The notes beneath the pieces were generated by a model. The model did not search any database and was not told where the DNA came from. It saw only the letters and a program-made list of their open reading frames with translations. A DNA stretch of 64,000 nucleotides from Triops longicaudatus. Lineage: Eukaryota; Arthropoda; Branchiopoda; Notostraca; Triopsidae. The DNA lies in the NCBI GenBank assembly GCA_022885665.1, contig JAGQDJ010000633.1, forward strand, positions 1,178,001-1,242,000, written 5' to 3'. Positions within the stretch are counted from its first letter, which is position 1. Every line of letters starts with the position of its first letter. Positions 22,328-35,325 of this stretch are shown here, one piece after another. The position numbers and the translations under genes are program-made.

Positions 22328-25300
22328 TCACCGCTTGAGTTCAGGAGTTATTTTCTTGCGCTGCCTTCGACTACTTCCCAGTAGGTAAGATACATCCAAA
22401 GGCTGTTTACAACACTGACGGCTTAATAATCCGAGCAACACGTTGTTCAACCTAGTCCTTTGCAGCCCAAACTGAAAAAAAAAAAAAAAATTAAGTCAGT
22501 CACCCTTCCACAAGACATACACACAAACACAATAAAAGGAAAAAAAATATAAAAGTAAATAAATGTACTTGTGTTTCGCGAGATCCTGAAGACATAACCG
22601 TGCCTTCTTCAACACTTCGGCTTACTGGCCTCTCTGTCACGTTCTCCTCGTTTGCTTTATCCTGCCGTTTCTGTTTGTCTTTTTCTTTCTCTTTTTCGCG
22701 AGATTTACTATTCTTGCTCTCTTTGTTATTGTGAGGTTTGGCAACTAGTGCTTTTGCAGGATTTTGGACGTTCACTGGGTCCACCTTCCCTTTCTCTAAA
22801 CTCTTCTGTTTGAATTTACCCCCTCCCTTTTCTTTCGTTGCCTCTGATGGAGTATCATGGGGCTGTTCGAAGTACAGAATAAGTATTTTATTACAAACGT
22901 TAATGTAGTCTAGGGAAGCTTTTACCTTATACGTCCTCTGCAGTTTTAAGCGTACAGGAAAATTCTCAAACGCGAAAGGTCTTGTGCACGTAGGAAACCT
23001 GGGTCGCGCCATTTTGGTGAACAAACGAGCCGTCCGATCCACTCGTAACTCGCACACGTAAATGTGCTCTTCGCATCCCAAGGCGTCCACTGGTCTGCCT
23101 TTGCCGTATGTGTTCAGATCCAACACCCAACAACGACCGGCGATAGCCCATAATGGTACCGCTTCGTACAAAGGGACGTGCAGTACCTCTTGAGAGAAAA
23201 ACCGTCGGGACGGCTCATGATAGGTTTCGTGAGGTCGCAAATAGTGATGACCGTACGCGTATCGCTCTCCCCTACGAAGTTTGAGAAAATTAGTTTAGCA
23301 ATTTTAGAAAGTGGCAATTACATGCCTCAAGCTAATTCTTATACAGTATATTTATCAGTATTTTATCTAAAATCTTACTTTTCGTCAACCCAAAGTCTCT
23401 CAATTTGGAAAATATCCAAGCCCTTGATTGTCAGATGTGGTGGTAACCTATGAGGGAGTCTAGGAGTGGGGAACATGCCTCGAAGGGATTCGGTATCTTC
23501 GCCCCATAAAACATGCTTCGATTGCGGTGTGTCGTGATCCCGCAGAACGTAAACACAATCGCCTAAAATGATTAAACACGAAAGGACATTAAAAGAAACC
23601 AGGAAAACACAATTTTACGTTTTCAGTACCTTGTCTAACTTGCAAATCTCCGTATGTCAAAGACAAGTAGTAGACATGTCCTTCTGGTGGCTGTTCAGGC
23701 TGAGGTACAAGGACAATGTCTAAGGAAACTGGTCTCGGGCTGCACATTTCGCAGAAATATTTGCTTCCTTCTGCCGTAATCTGCGACTGATCAATACTCA
23801 TGCAGTCGCAATGCTGCCAAGTCATGCACCGCTCGCACTGAACCATAGGTCCTTCGTCTTGGAAGAGACCACACGGACACCGAACGACGTCTTCTTCCAC
23901 TTCCGAAGGAGACACAGCTAAGAATGATCGAGGGAAATCGGCTCCCAATAGTTCCCTGTTCAAAGAATCACAGACGAACATTTAGCCATTAAAACTACGC
24001 ACTCAACCACGTATTTTATATCCTCTTAAGGTAGACAATCAAAACATTATAACAATACTTTTTGAATATAGTATTCTAATTACGTACCGGAATTTTTGCG
24101 CTCGTTCTTTCTTCGCCTGAACGTAAATAGATCTTAACTGCAAAGCTCTCAGTCCCTCGGGTGAGCTTCTGCCGTAGAATCGAATGGCATTGTCGAACAC
24201 AAGCTTCAGATCAGTATCAAAAAGGGCCGGGTCGGTATACTGCCCGGCGCTGATTTTGTTTTCGATACTAGTGAGGTCCATCGGTTGGGAGATCTTGGCG
24301 TAATATTCAGGACATTTCTTCTTAGAAGGCAAGGAGAAAAACTGGGCTGTCATGGTACCGTTCTCTTCACTCGTTGCTGTGACAACGATACTGTGCAACT
24401 CCCGAAGCATAGGTGCGAGTTTACTAATTCGATTAAGGTGAGGATCATCTTCGGCTTGGGCATAACGCCGCGTTTTGACAGATCTTGTGCTCCCCAAAAC
24501 CAGCAAATGATGAGCTGGAAGCGTTGTATTAGTTGTAACCGTGTTGGTTGATCCAGTTGAGACGGCCCCTGCACCCGATGCTGCTATCCTCATTTTGTCT
24601 CTCATTAATCTCACCTACGAACATGCCCAATGAATTAGTATGTACAGATTCAATCAGACTTAAACCAGTAAAAACACGCAAAGTAAAACAGACAATCTGA
24701 AGAGCAACGTAACAAGGCCTCACTTTTTCGTAGTTCCTAATCAGAAAACAACGACGCTCGGAGATGAAAGACCGTGAAGCATGGGACAGGGGCTTGATTG
24801 GCTGCAAAGTGGTGGCATGACACAGCACGTTTTCCATGGCATCCTCTTTCTCATCTTGGTTAATTGCCCCACTACCCGCCTTGCAATCTTTTTCAGACTT
24901 TTTCTTCCTTTTGTAGCCTTTAGTTGTCAAGGGTCTCCCTCGTGTGGCAGGAGAGGAAAGAGGTGGCGCTATCCGTTGGTACCTCCCTCCGATAACGCCC
25001 CTGCATTGCGCGCTTCCACACTTGCAAGGCTAAATGTAATTCGGCGTTACGATTTTAAAGTATGCACATACAAGCTACAAATTACCTGTCCTTCAGCGGG
25101 GTTAAACAACGAGAAGTTATAGTCGTATGTAAGTTCTTCATAGGGCTCGATGTCTCTTAAAGCGAACAACGCCATCCGGAATAACCCGTTAACGCACCAT
25201 TTCTGGATTTCACAATTTGGGGCACATGAATGGTTTACGAAGCGACCTTGATTCGAAAAAAAAAAAAGAACATTGTTCACTATCTTTCTAAAAGCTTCGA

Positions 25301-28300
25301 ACCCGACTATGAAGAGAAACCCCATTGTATACTCAAATGTCAAGCGTTTCTTACCGTCTCCGCCCATACGATGTCCGTCGATGACAAGACCACCGTCCAA
25401 ATGAAGGCAGTAATGGTGCGTATCATTAACGTAAATGGTGCCCATACGGTGTTTAAACTCGCGATCGCTAACCACTTCGCCCACGTACTCCAGAATGAAA
25501 TGGCTTTCCTTAATAGGTTCCTTGGTTCTAATGCCCCAACCCTTTTCTTTTGTCATGAACCGCTCCACACCCGGGGCCCATTGATGTTTCTGAATTCTTT
25601 GATTGGAGCATAAGTCTTCACACGGACACAAATGTGGTGAGCACTCTGTGTACACCAGTCGGTTTATACAATCGTCACCACAGCCAGGTGATTTGCTATC
25701 CGCCGGTCGCTTGCAATTGCAGGCTTGGGCGTCGTTTGTGTATGGCGGCTTAACGTCGTAATACACGTCTGGAAATGATAATAAAGTGATCACGTCAGTA
25801 CTTGCATGCCAATGAAGCCTAAATAAACTCAACCGTCTTACTTGTTCTAAGCTTTCTGTAATTCCACGAAGGAACACTACGCTCACGTCCGGGTAATTTC
25901 CCATGCGTGTGAAGCCACCATAGATCGAAAGGTAAATGAAAGTCGCAACGTTTCCTCCGTAGCCACCGTTCACAATGAAAAGGCGGTGGCAACAAACCAT
26001 ACGGGTGCTCCTCCGGATCGTACGTTAAATGTTTGGCAGAAATTTGGGTGGAAGCAGCTGAAGAGGACGTTGATTGAGTTGGTTCGTCTTCTTTAAATAC
26101 GTTGGAAAACAGTCCGGCTGTTAAGAATCGCTTTCGCCAACGTGGTGCTTTGCTCTTCGTACTCTTACATTCCCGAATGGTCAATAAGGCTTCGTCTCCA
26201 GAAGGCGTTTCACTTATGCAATCCAATGGCAAGGGCGCGTCACTAAATTAATAAAATATTTATTCAACTATACGTTACGAATGCTTCAGTCAATGTCTAA
26301 CTACATAGTGTAAAATAATTTTAAAAAATAGTTATTCGAATAAATAAATAAATAAATTATAAAAAAAAACGAAAGGTTAGACTATGAATCAGAGAAAAAA
26401 AGCCGGTGATAACAAACAAACAAACAAACGTGGTGAAAATCCACCAAGTTAGAACGCTATTAGTGCAACATTCTGAAATTCGTAAAGTCTACTTATTAAC
26501 CTAATACTGTTTTCTATTCATCACAAAATATTGATGATGCCAATAAGCGTATCCCTTACAGCGTATGAAAATAAACTACGAATTCTACGATGACATTTTC
26601 TCTACCTGTCCCCGCTTTCAATTTCGCGATCAGCAGAACGAAGTGCAATTTTGGATCGCTTTTTGTGGCGTCTTTTTTCTGTTGCTCTCTTCCGCTTGCG
26701 CAGGAGTTTTGCTGGCAACACCGGCTGTGAAGATTCCGCGCCAGATTCCTGAACAACGGCAGTATTATCTGTGTCCATAGGAACTGTTTCCACCTCAGCC
26801 TGAATTTTTTCGGGCTGACCTATGGACGAATGATTCGGTACACACTGAGGTTCAGATTCAGTCGGAGTTTCCAACGCAGCCGAAATTCTAACTTTTCGTC
26901 TTCGTTTCACTGTCGGGAAGCCGGTTCTGTTCCTCGCTTTTCGTCTGCGCGTCTTTTTCACGTTGGCCACTACGACGTCAGTAGCTTCACAAGATGATCC
27001 TTTCGGTGTCTGCTCCACTGGCGAAACTGACGGTGCACTAATTTCCGTGGTTGCCGGAGTCATAGACGAGACAAGTTTGTCAACTTCGAGGGGTTGTTTG
27101 GGAAGGTTTGAATCACCGGCAGGGGTCGGAACATTTTTCTTCGCACTCTTTTCTTTCTGTTTAAGCTCTACGTTGGTAATCAGCTTCGCATTGGGTAAGG
27201 ACACCGAGGGTGGCAAATGGTCCCGCTCCCGCGCGGCGGCTATTGCGGCTAAGGCATTATCCAAGATCAAGTGATGGCGCTTTTTCAGGGGCAAATGCAG
27301 TTCTACCACCGATTCTGCGTCAGTCGAAGCGTTCTTCTCCGCTCCCGCTTCCAGATTTTCCCGTTCCAGCTTTCGCTTCTTACTCACACGAGAAGGTAAG
27401 TACCTCCTTCGCGCGAAAACAGAAGGCAGTCGGGGTTTAGAAAGTTCTGGCGCCAAAACTGGGGCTGGAGATATCCTCAGGCTTTGTAAATGCACCAATG
27501 CCGCCTCGAGAGCTTGAATCAATGCGGGATCCAAGGCTTTTTTCTGCTTTTTGACAGGTTTCTTACATGTTGCGATCGCAGCTAGAGCAGGGACCACGAC
27601 AGGCGTAGTTAAGGAAGGTTCTACTGGCGTGGCAACGCTCTCCTTGCTTTCTTTAGGTGCCGGAGTAGTTGGAGTCAACTGTTTGGCCTTCTGTAAAAGC
27701 ATCTGCAACTGCGCTGAAATAGCAGATTTCAACGCAGCATCAGGCTGCTCATTAGGTATGGTGTTGCCCGCCTTTGCGGGCTTGCTATCGCTCTGTTTCT
27801 CTGGCACAGTAGCAATATTTGAGGAAGAAACTGTTTTGGAGCTTTTGGGAGCCGTTGACCGATGTTTCTTTTCCTTAACACAGCGGCTTTCACTGCTTTT
27901 GCTCGGTTTTGTCCGCTGAGCTTCTTTTTTCTTCGAAACGACATTGGTCTGGCTTTTCTTTTCCTGTTTCGCCTGCTTTTCTGGCTTTTCTTCGGTTTTT
28001 CTGGCATGGCGTATTGAGCGGGGTGGGTTCTTCCGCTCTTGGTCACCATCCTGTGTGAGCCTGAGAGCTGCGTTAAGTCCTCGTTGGATAGCCTGGACAA
28101 TATTGCTGTCCTTATGCAAGCCGGAGGCTAACGAAGAAACTTCCCGACACGATCGTGATTTGCGAAGAGGTGGAGACGGAGATGGGGGCGCCGCGGGAGG
28201 CACATGCGCAGGAGACCCATGCGACAGGTGCGATGCAGGTGAGGCTGAAAGATGAGTGCTAAACGGCGAACCGGCGACAGATTGGATACCCGAGTCGGGT

Positions 28301-30374
28301 GACACGTTTGAAGGATGCACATCGACCCGTAACAAGACATCCAACTCCGCCTGGTGTTGCAGGGCCGGGACGACATCCGTTACTGTGGAAGAACCAGCAT
28401 TGTTCCGTAAAAGTTTGTTCGAGCTGTGGGCGGATGACGGCGCTATTGCCAGAAGGGGTTTATTAGGGAAACTTTTCTTAGCACCCTTCGTTACAGGTAG
28501 CGAATGCACTTCTTTTGAGAGACACGACAGCGCACTGGGACTCCCACTATCGGGGACGTGGTTTGTATTGGACCCCCAGCCCAGCAAGCTCATGGAAAAA
28601 GAGGGAGATGAAGCAGATTCACATGGCTTTGATACGGTCAACGCAGTTGACGAAGGCTGATCGATGCCATCGGCCAGCCGGAGGTCCAGCGACGAAGAAT
28701 CTTGGCTTTCAAGGTCCATGCGTTGAATGGCTTCACTCACAATAGGCAAAATCAGATCATCCTCCTCCGAATCATGAAAGTCAACGTTTTTGGCTTCGCT
28801 TGAACATGGTGGCTTTACGATTCCTACTGCTGACTGATTTTCGGGTAACGTTTTAACGGAATCTTCCGGGCCAGGCTCCTAACAAAAAGTATTAATTGTA
28901 CCTTTGTATATTCGAAAATTTCTTTCTAGTATATTCCTATAATGTTTTTCATTTAAATCATGAGCAAGGATGAAATGTAAATGCTAGTTTAAAATAGGTC
29001 AAGATACCTGTAAGGTACTATTGCGACGACTGGTATTTTTCTTTGGCGTTACACAAGATTTTTTGTTGTTCTTAACTGGCTGCAATATTTTATTTGATGT
29101 AGGAGACTTTTGAGCGTTTGAGTCAGCAGGTTTGGACGTTTGAAACGTGAAGGATCGTTTTGAATTTTTGACACTGGCAGGTGTTCTGGTGCGTGAAGGC
29201 GGTCTGTTGGATTGCTGCACCTGGCGAGGACTCTTGGCTAGCGCCGCCGACGTTACGGGAGATACCTGAAAGCACAATTTTCTTTAGTCTTATGGACTGA
29301 GGTTTCGCTACGGCCATTCGTGATGCCCCGACATGTCAGGTTGGCCGAGTGGTTAAGGCGCCAGACTTAAGATCTGGTCCCCAATTGGGGTCGTGGGTTC
29401 GAACCCCACATCTGACACGCATAATCTTTTAGTTTTTTTCTAAAAGAATAGATTAAAGGTAAATCAATGACGCCTAAAATATAACAGATAATTCCTCCTC
29501 AGAGGAATGCATTTGAGTTATGAAATCTTGACCGGTGTTACTTTTTTTTTACCTTGGTTAGAGGCGAGGCGTTCCGCCGCGTGTTCTGGGAGAAAACACG
29601 CTTCACTGGGCTAGAAAGTGTGGATGGACATGACGATTTGCTGTTTTTAAATCCTAAAGCTGCTAGTTTCAATTTAACACGACCCCTCTCAAAGTGCGCT
29701 TCCCGGACAGAAAAGGCGGGCTGAGAAGAACGACCGGCAGGGAGAGAGGGTTCTGGAACTGGAGTAATAGAACGAGAGCTGCAGGTTGAATTAGATTCCG
29801 AATCTGATGCAGAATCGGAGGATAGTGACGACGAGCTGGAACAATCCGAGTCCGAGCTATCAGTGCTACTACATGAGCCACTTTTGCAAGACTCCTGCAA
29901 GAAGTAAAACAAAGCAATAATGAGTAAAAACTGACGTGCTATATCTTGTACACTTTCTACCTCATCGGACGAGCTAGACAAGCTGTCATCGGAATCTGAT
30001 ATTGTTGCCAAAAGCTTTTTATGCGACTCATTCACTGGTTTATATGTTAAAAGTTTCGGTCTTTGGTAACTACCACCATCTGGGTAAGAGTGTGGTAGCG
30101 AGGCAGGTTCTAACACATTCCAATTGGCTGGTATTGTAGTAAGCGGGAAGTTGGCAGAAGTCCTGCGAAGGTGTGCTGGAGGTTGCGGTGGAGTAGGTAT
30201 ACTCGGATCCTAATAGCACGGCCAAGTTAAGAATAAAAAGTCTATACGATTAAAAGTAATTTTATATTTTACTTTGATGGCTTCAATGTCAACAGTTGAT
30301 GGGAGATTGCAATCGCTGTCATCTTTATCCACAACTCCACTCCAATGTGACATGGTTTCATACGGACTTCCCAT
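22328..30374 (-). CDS. ash1: ASH1 histone H3K36 methyltransferase (trithorax group)
   Basis: Ash1 di-methylates histone H3 Lys36 and keeps developmental genes active against Polycomb. Exons: 30374-30273, 30209-29961, 29894-29553, 29265-29008, 28878-26606, 26242-25842, 25768-25355, 25246-25086, 25029-24724, 24614-24088, 23955-23630, 23562-23379, 23271-22926, 22862-22569 and 22471-22328; they sum to 2108 residues. Order: disordered Ser/Lys-rich N-terminus; AWS (ACNCKRP...CINRLVYTECSPHLCPC); SET (GWGIRTKEP, EYVGEVVSDREF, RFVNHSCAPNC, EELTYDYNF) near 1260-1390; post-SET PCKCGSAQCRG; AT-hook-like RGRP; bromodomain (CPEYYAKISQPMDL) near 1560-1660; PHD (CPCGLFQDEGPMVQCERC, WQHCDC); BAH; Lys-rich tail ending PELKR. 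This set and order is specific to ASH1/ASH1L. It is about two thirds the length of human ASH1L. Head-to-head with CP190. Confidence 0.96.
29335..29417 (+). tRNA. tRNA-Leu (anticodon UAA)
   Basis: An 83-nt class II tRNA with a seven-pair acceptor stem (GTCAGGT with ATCTGAC, one G-T wobble). It has the A box GGCCGAGTGGTTAAGGCG, anticodon arm CCAGA-CTTAAGA-TCTGG with anticodon TAA, a long variable arm (CCCCAATTGGGG) and the B box GGTTCGAACCC. The discriminator is A, and no intron is present. T-rich terminators follow (TTTTAGTTTTTTT, about 29427-29440). It sits inside an ASH1 intron (29552-29266) on the opposite strand. Confidence 0.95.
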
Positions 30375-31280
30375 GGCTTCTTTCAGCAAGGTTTCTATAC
30401 AGAAACAAAGAGACACGCCGCCTGTTTAGGAAGCTAGCATCCAAGCAGTCATATTTGTGTACAGTTTCCAAAACACTCTCTTATCAAGATTCATTCTTTT
30501 TGTTGACATCCACTTCCCACCCTATCTGCTATCATTTCTGCTTGCTGGCTCGGAAAACACATCAAAACAAACCTGGATTAGCCACACAGCAGGGCAATTA
30601 ACACCAGGAACGTGATACACGGAATTCGATCACATACAAACATACTGAAGACACATTAGATAAGCAACATGTCCATTAATTACGCATAAATTAGTTGCAC
30701 GAAACGAGTCAAGGCCATTATTAGTACGGAAGCAATGGCGATTATCCGCGGTTTACAGCGCCAAACTGTCAATCCAACAAGCCTTTCATAAAGCTTGCCC
30801 AACCCGAGCCCGCCGCAAAACCGAACCGTATTCTCTTTCATCTTAAATAAACTCAGCTGCGTTTTTGTTCTAGCATTTTACTATGGGTACTGAAACCTTT
30901 TACTTAAATTTCTTTACGTATTTTTACAACCGTTTGTCTTAAAAAAAGACAAGTTACGCATACTTGCGGGTTTGGGTTCTGTCCATCAACCATGCTGCGG
31001 ATTATAGCGGCGTCCCGCCATCTTGCTTGACGTCCATGAGGTGCGCTTCATCTCCAGCTTGGGGTTTCTTCTGCAGTTTCAAGTCAGGCATTTGGTCAAT
31101 AGTCGGCGTCTTTTGGTTTTCTAGCTATTACAGGGCGGGTAATTTAATGCCCACGGTTTTGAGTTAAAGGTAATAACGCTTATATTTAACATGATATAGT
31201 GCCTAGTTTGTGCTAATTTGTGTTTCCTTGTGTCTAGCACAGCTTTTGTTTGTGCGCCTCTTGACCTTTCTTCCCCAAAC
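30375..31280. promoter_or_regulatory. Shared divergent promoter region ASH1 / CP190
   Basis: The 906 bp between the two outward start codons must hold both promoters and 5' leaders. A minus-strand acceptor (TCTGTATAG, about 30395) just before the ASH1 start implies that ASH1 has an upstream non-coding exon here. No TATA box is obvious, in keeping with broadly expressed chromatin genes. Confidence 0.45.
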
Positions 31281-34200
31281 ATGGCCAAGACCGTACGCAT
31301 TGACAACTGGGGACCGTTCTTGCTTCATAAATTGCAGCAGATGTATGAAAAAAGTGAACTTTGTGACACCATTCTGCGATTTTCCGACGAAAAGGAGCTT
31401 AAAGTAAATCCGAGTGTTAATGATTAACCCAGAAATTCGTTTATAATGTGTGCATCCGGGATCTCCAGGTCCATTACCTTGTTCTGGCCTTGTGTTCGTC
31501 ACAACTTTCCAAGTTGGAAGCTCAAGAAAGTGACGGACAACACAACATTTTAGCTGTGCCGTCAAATATTCCGTATGAAATTATGGCACCAATTGTTCGG
31601 TAAACTCAAGAATTTAAGCTCTTATGTTTCTAAAGTGACGGCATTTCAAACAGATTTATGTACACGGGCAAACTGGAAATTGCGGAAGGAAGCGTAGAAA
31701 GGTATAACGAAGTTGCCAAGGCCTTAGATATTTGCGTCATCACCAAATTGTTGGAACCACACTCTTCCGCTTCTGCAATATCTGCACCGATGAAACTTGA
31801 CGCAAGTTCAGTAAATTCGCCCGTTGCTAAAACAGTGAGACCCGCTACCAAGCTTTCGCCATTGTTGACTACCAAAAACGTATTTTCGAAGCAGCGAACG
31901 CCGGCCAAGGGACCAACGCGTCCACCGGTCAACACTTTTGAAACTTCTTCATCCATAACGAGGTAAACAGATTTAACATCTACTATATGCGGTATAAACC
32001 AACACGTCACTGTAATTTGAAGAAGGCCCGATGCCGGTCCTACGCGTTACGAATTTGCCTGTACCGAAAGTGTAGAGTTTGGTGCCGAACCCACTTTTTC
32101 AGAACTTTTATCGGATCGGCCGTCTTCCTTGGTTGCGATGGGTAGTAGCAACGCCAATTTTCGCTCTTCTTTACCGCATACCCCTCGCATTTATACTGTT
32201 AATAAAAGCATCAAGCGCCCTCGCACGGAAGAAATCTTCGATACGATCAAGAAAACAGCCAAACCTGTTGCACCTCTTCTGAACAAACCGGATGTTCCTA
32301 CAAACTCTGAAGCCTCACAGGATGATGACATAGATAGCATGAAAGAGTTTATTAAGGAACAACACAGACGTAAAACGATGATGGCCAACACTGATGATGG
32401 TGACGTTTACGAGGTCGATACTGTTACTACCGACGACCACTACGACGACTGGCCGGACGAAGAGGAGGAAACAGAAGTAAATACTTCCCGAAAATCGATC
32501 TTAAAATCGGAAACATCGGACGGCCACAATCCAGTGACCCCTACAACAGACAGCCCTGTAGCAAAGAGGGTACGTTTCTCACTGGATGGGGGTGGAACTG
32601 AAATTAGCGTAGAGCGGCATTCGGAGACAGTAGCTGAGGAATCAACGGTAACCCTCACGGCTGGGGAAGGACAAATTGTGTTGGAAGAAGATGTGTCCAA
32701 TTTAACTGCCTTTAGTAAATATAACATATTAAAGTTCCGAATATGAGATAATCAGGGTGGAATTTTGCCCAGATGCCGAAGCTGCTGCGGTTGGTGTGGG
32801 CGGAACAGGTTCAACACACCTTGGCAATCTTACCAGTCATGCCAGCATTATTGCAGAAGTTCTTAGGAAGTATCCTCACCTAGTGGCGGACGCCAAAAAC
32901 GTTCGGTTAAAGATCGTCCAGAAGACAGGAGCAGGAAAAGGCCCGAGCAAGTCCAAAGTTTCCTACGTGGTGCTGAAAAGTAATGACGAAGATGATACGT
33001 CTGGCAATAATCAAAATGGAAACGAAGGCCGAGCACTAATAAACGAAGTTGATAAAAGATCCTTATTTGAAAATATTCATGGGCCTTGGACCTGTCCTGA
33101 CTGCGTTACTGAGGTAATCCCATTAAATCCCGCATCTGCCGTTATGTTCAAAATTTCGTGTGACTTATTAATTGGCGATAAACGTCAATAATTTTTCTGT
33201 TCTTAAAATACGCAATATGCTAGGAATGTCAATAATGTTTTTGTTTTTTACTGAATTAGGCCAATGTTCCCCTTCGCTTTAAGACATATTACGAGTACAG
33301 ACAACATTTCGTGAAGGTACACAGTTTATTAGCAGATTCGCGACTGTGTGAGTACTGTGGTCACCGCGCAGTCAAACGTAACCATATGTTGTTCCACCTT
33401 TACACGGTACACGGCCTTCCCCCACCTAAGCATGTTACCTTTCCGGAATGCGACCAATGCGACTATGTGGCCTTGACCAGTGCAATCATGAAGAAACATC
33501 TTAAAAATCACCAAGACGCAGACGGTAAAGGGTTTGTGTGTAAGACGTGTCAAATCTCTTTCCCGAGTCTACAGGAATTACAAACTCACTTGCAAGAAAC
33601 CAAACACAGTCGCTCGCACAAATGGTATATTTGTGCCGTGTGTTCGCGAGAATTTGCACGGAATATGAACCTGAAAACGCATATCCGCCTTTGCCATAAG
33701 GACTACGCTCGCAAGCTGGACGAAGAAGGCTGGCCAGCTCGGTTAGGGCCTAACACGGCTTACCCGGAAGTGACGTCGGTTCAAGATGCCAGCGAAATGG
33801 AAGAAGTCTCGGAGATCGATGCAGAACTCTTGCAAGAAGAAGTACAATGGACCGTCGGCACCGAAGAAGGAGGTGGCACTGTTGTGCTTGTTACAGGTAC
33901 AAGGTTTTATCGCGTTGCCTGGTATTAAAAATAATTCACGGCTTTCCGCTAACTACAACGTAGGCAACGTAAAGCTCCAAGTTTTGTAGCAAAATCATGA
34001 GCTAAATTTCAATGAAACTGCAGCTTTTAATTACAAATCTTGTATTCTCGTGTTCAGCAGAATCTCGCTATAATGAAGCATATTAAAACGATTTGTCGGC
34101 TTGTGTAAAAGTTCAGGAAGTTTTTCTTTTTGAATATGTAAAATAATAATTATAATATTTAAATTTATTCAAGTATCCAATTCAAGCGGTTCCGGTGTAC

Positions 34201-35265
34201 CGAGCACTTTCCTCCCGGAAGGCGTTCAGAAGCTATTTGGCACACCGAACAGCTTCGGAACGTATTCCGCAGGACGTTCGTTAAATCGATCACCCAATTC
34301 AGTGTCAACTTCCTTAATTATGCAGTTAATTTTTTTAATGTGGTTATTTATTCCTTTGATTTTGTTTCTGTTTATCTATTGGAGTTTCCCAGTTGAGATA
34401 GTTTGTGTTTTTATCAGTGGGACCTTTTGTGTTAATTTATTAACTTTTTGTTCCGTTTTCAGGCTTAGCGGACGGTGTAACGATGGTTCCTACTTCAGAG
34501 GCAGACGCGTTAACCCATATATCGAGCAGTATAGCCGCCTCACTTGGATTAACAGCCGTAGGAGTCGGTCATGCCCAGGGCATTCAATTGGTTACTGAAG
34601 AAGAGCACCAGCAACAGGTGGAAGCCATGCAGCAGCAAGGGGTGGAGGGACATACCATACAGTTAGTAGAATACCAAACACAGGAAGGCGAATTCCAAGG
34701 TGTTTACCAAGAAGTAGAGGGGATGGAACTCGGAGAAGCGGACGCTCAGAACGCTGAAGAAGGAATGATTTTCGAAGGCGAGTTGGGACATGAACAGACA
34801 ACGGAAGAAATGCAAGCAACAGAAGTGGAGGGCATGCCAACAGAAGTGGAGGGCATGCCAACAGAAGTGGAAGGCATGCCAACAGAAGTGGAAGGTATGC
34901 CAACAGAAGTGGAGGGTATGCCAACAGAAGTGGAGGGCATGCCAACAGAAGTGGAAGGTATGCCAACAGAAGTGGAAGATATGCCAACAGAAGAGGTAGC
35001 AGACATGCCTGCTGAAGGAGTTGAAGGAACGTCCGCAGAAGAAGTTGTAGGCGTTGATAATACTGTCGCAGAAACAACAGAAATTAACGAAGTTGAAGGT
35101 GTGTCGAATGCAGACGTGCAGAGCGAAATAGAGAATGTCGAATACGTCACAACTGACGTTCATGAAGAACCCGTGCCTGAAAATCCTGCAGAGGAAGAGT
35201 CGTGTAGTGTGGCTGTCGTAGAACAGACAGAGCAAAGCGAAAATATAGCAGAAGAAACTAGCTGA
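31281..35265 (+). CDS. Cp190: CP190-like insulator protein (BTB domain and C2H2 zinc fingers)
   Basis: CP190 bridges insulator DNA-binding proteins, organises chromatin boundaries and also associates with centrosomes. Exons: 31281-31403, 31469-31599, 31654-31962, 32023-32714, 32773-33113, 33260-33896 and 34463-35265; 1011 residues. The N-terminal BTB/POZ domain has RIDNWGPFLLHKLQQMYEK, CDTILRF and IVRFMYTGKLEI. A basic/acidic disordered stretch follows, then the CP190-specific SHASIIAEVLRKYPHLV with NVRLKIV. Five C2H2 fingers at about 525-720 start CPDC, CEYCGHRAV, CDQCDY, CKTCQIS and CAVCSREF. The C-terminal third is Glu-rich and includes tandem TEVEGMP heptads (about residues 863-920). The BTB plus IIAEVLRKYPH combination points to CP190 rather than another BTB-zinc finger protein. 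The last intron (33897-34462, 566 nt) is much longer than its neighbours. Intron 4 is placed with acceptor TTTTGCCCAG because that alone keeps the frame. Confidence 0.88.
34816..34989 (+). repeat. 21-bp coding minisatellite in CP190
   Basis: About eight tandem copies of a 21-bp unit (CCAACAGAAGTGGAGGGCATG and close variants), read in frame as PTEVEGM. Copies differ mainly by GGA/GGG-type and GGC/GGT silent changes. The last copy drifts to EVEDMPTEE. The repeat keeps the reading frame whatever the copy number. Confidence 0.95.
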
Positions 35266-35325
35266 AACTATGGGCCCCCAAAATTGTATCTTTTTTTGTG
35301 CGGTTGTCAAATACAGCGTATTGTA

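Noticed and set aside
26963..28745. Several + strand open frames opposite the large ASH1 exon
   Set aside because: The opposite strand is an unbroken 2.3-kb exon joined in frame to the SET, bromodomain, PHD and BAH exons; these are shadow frames.
34592..35310. Three long minus-strand open frames opposite CP190 (Leu-, His/Cys- and Ser/Thr-rich)
   Set aside because: They are mirror images of the 21-bp repeat, which contains no stop in any frame; their composition is purely repetitive and they lack independent signals.
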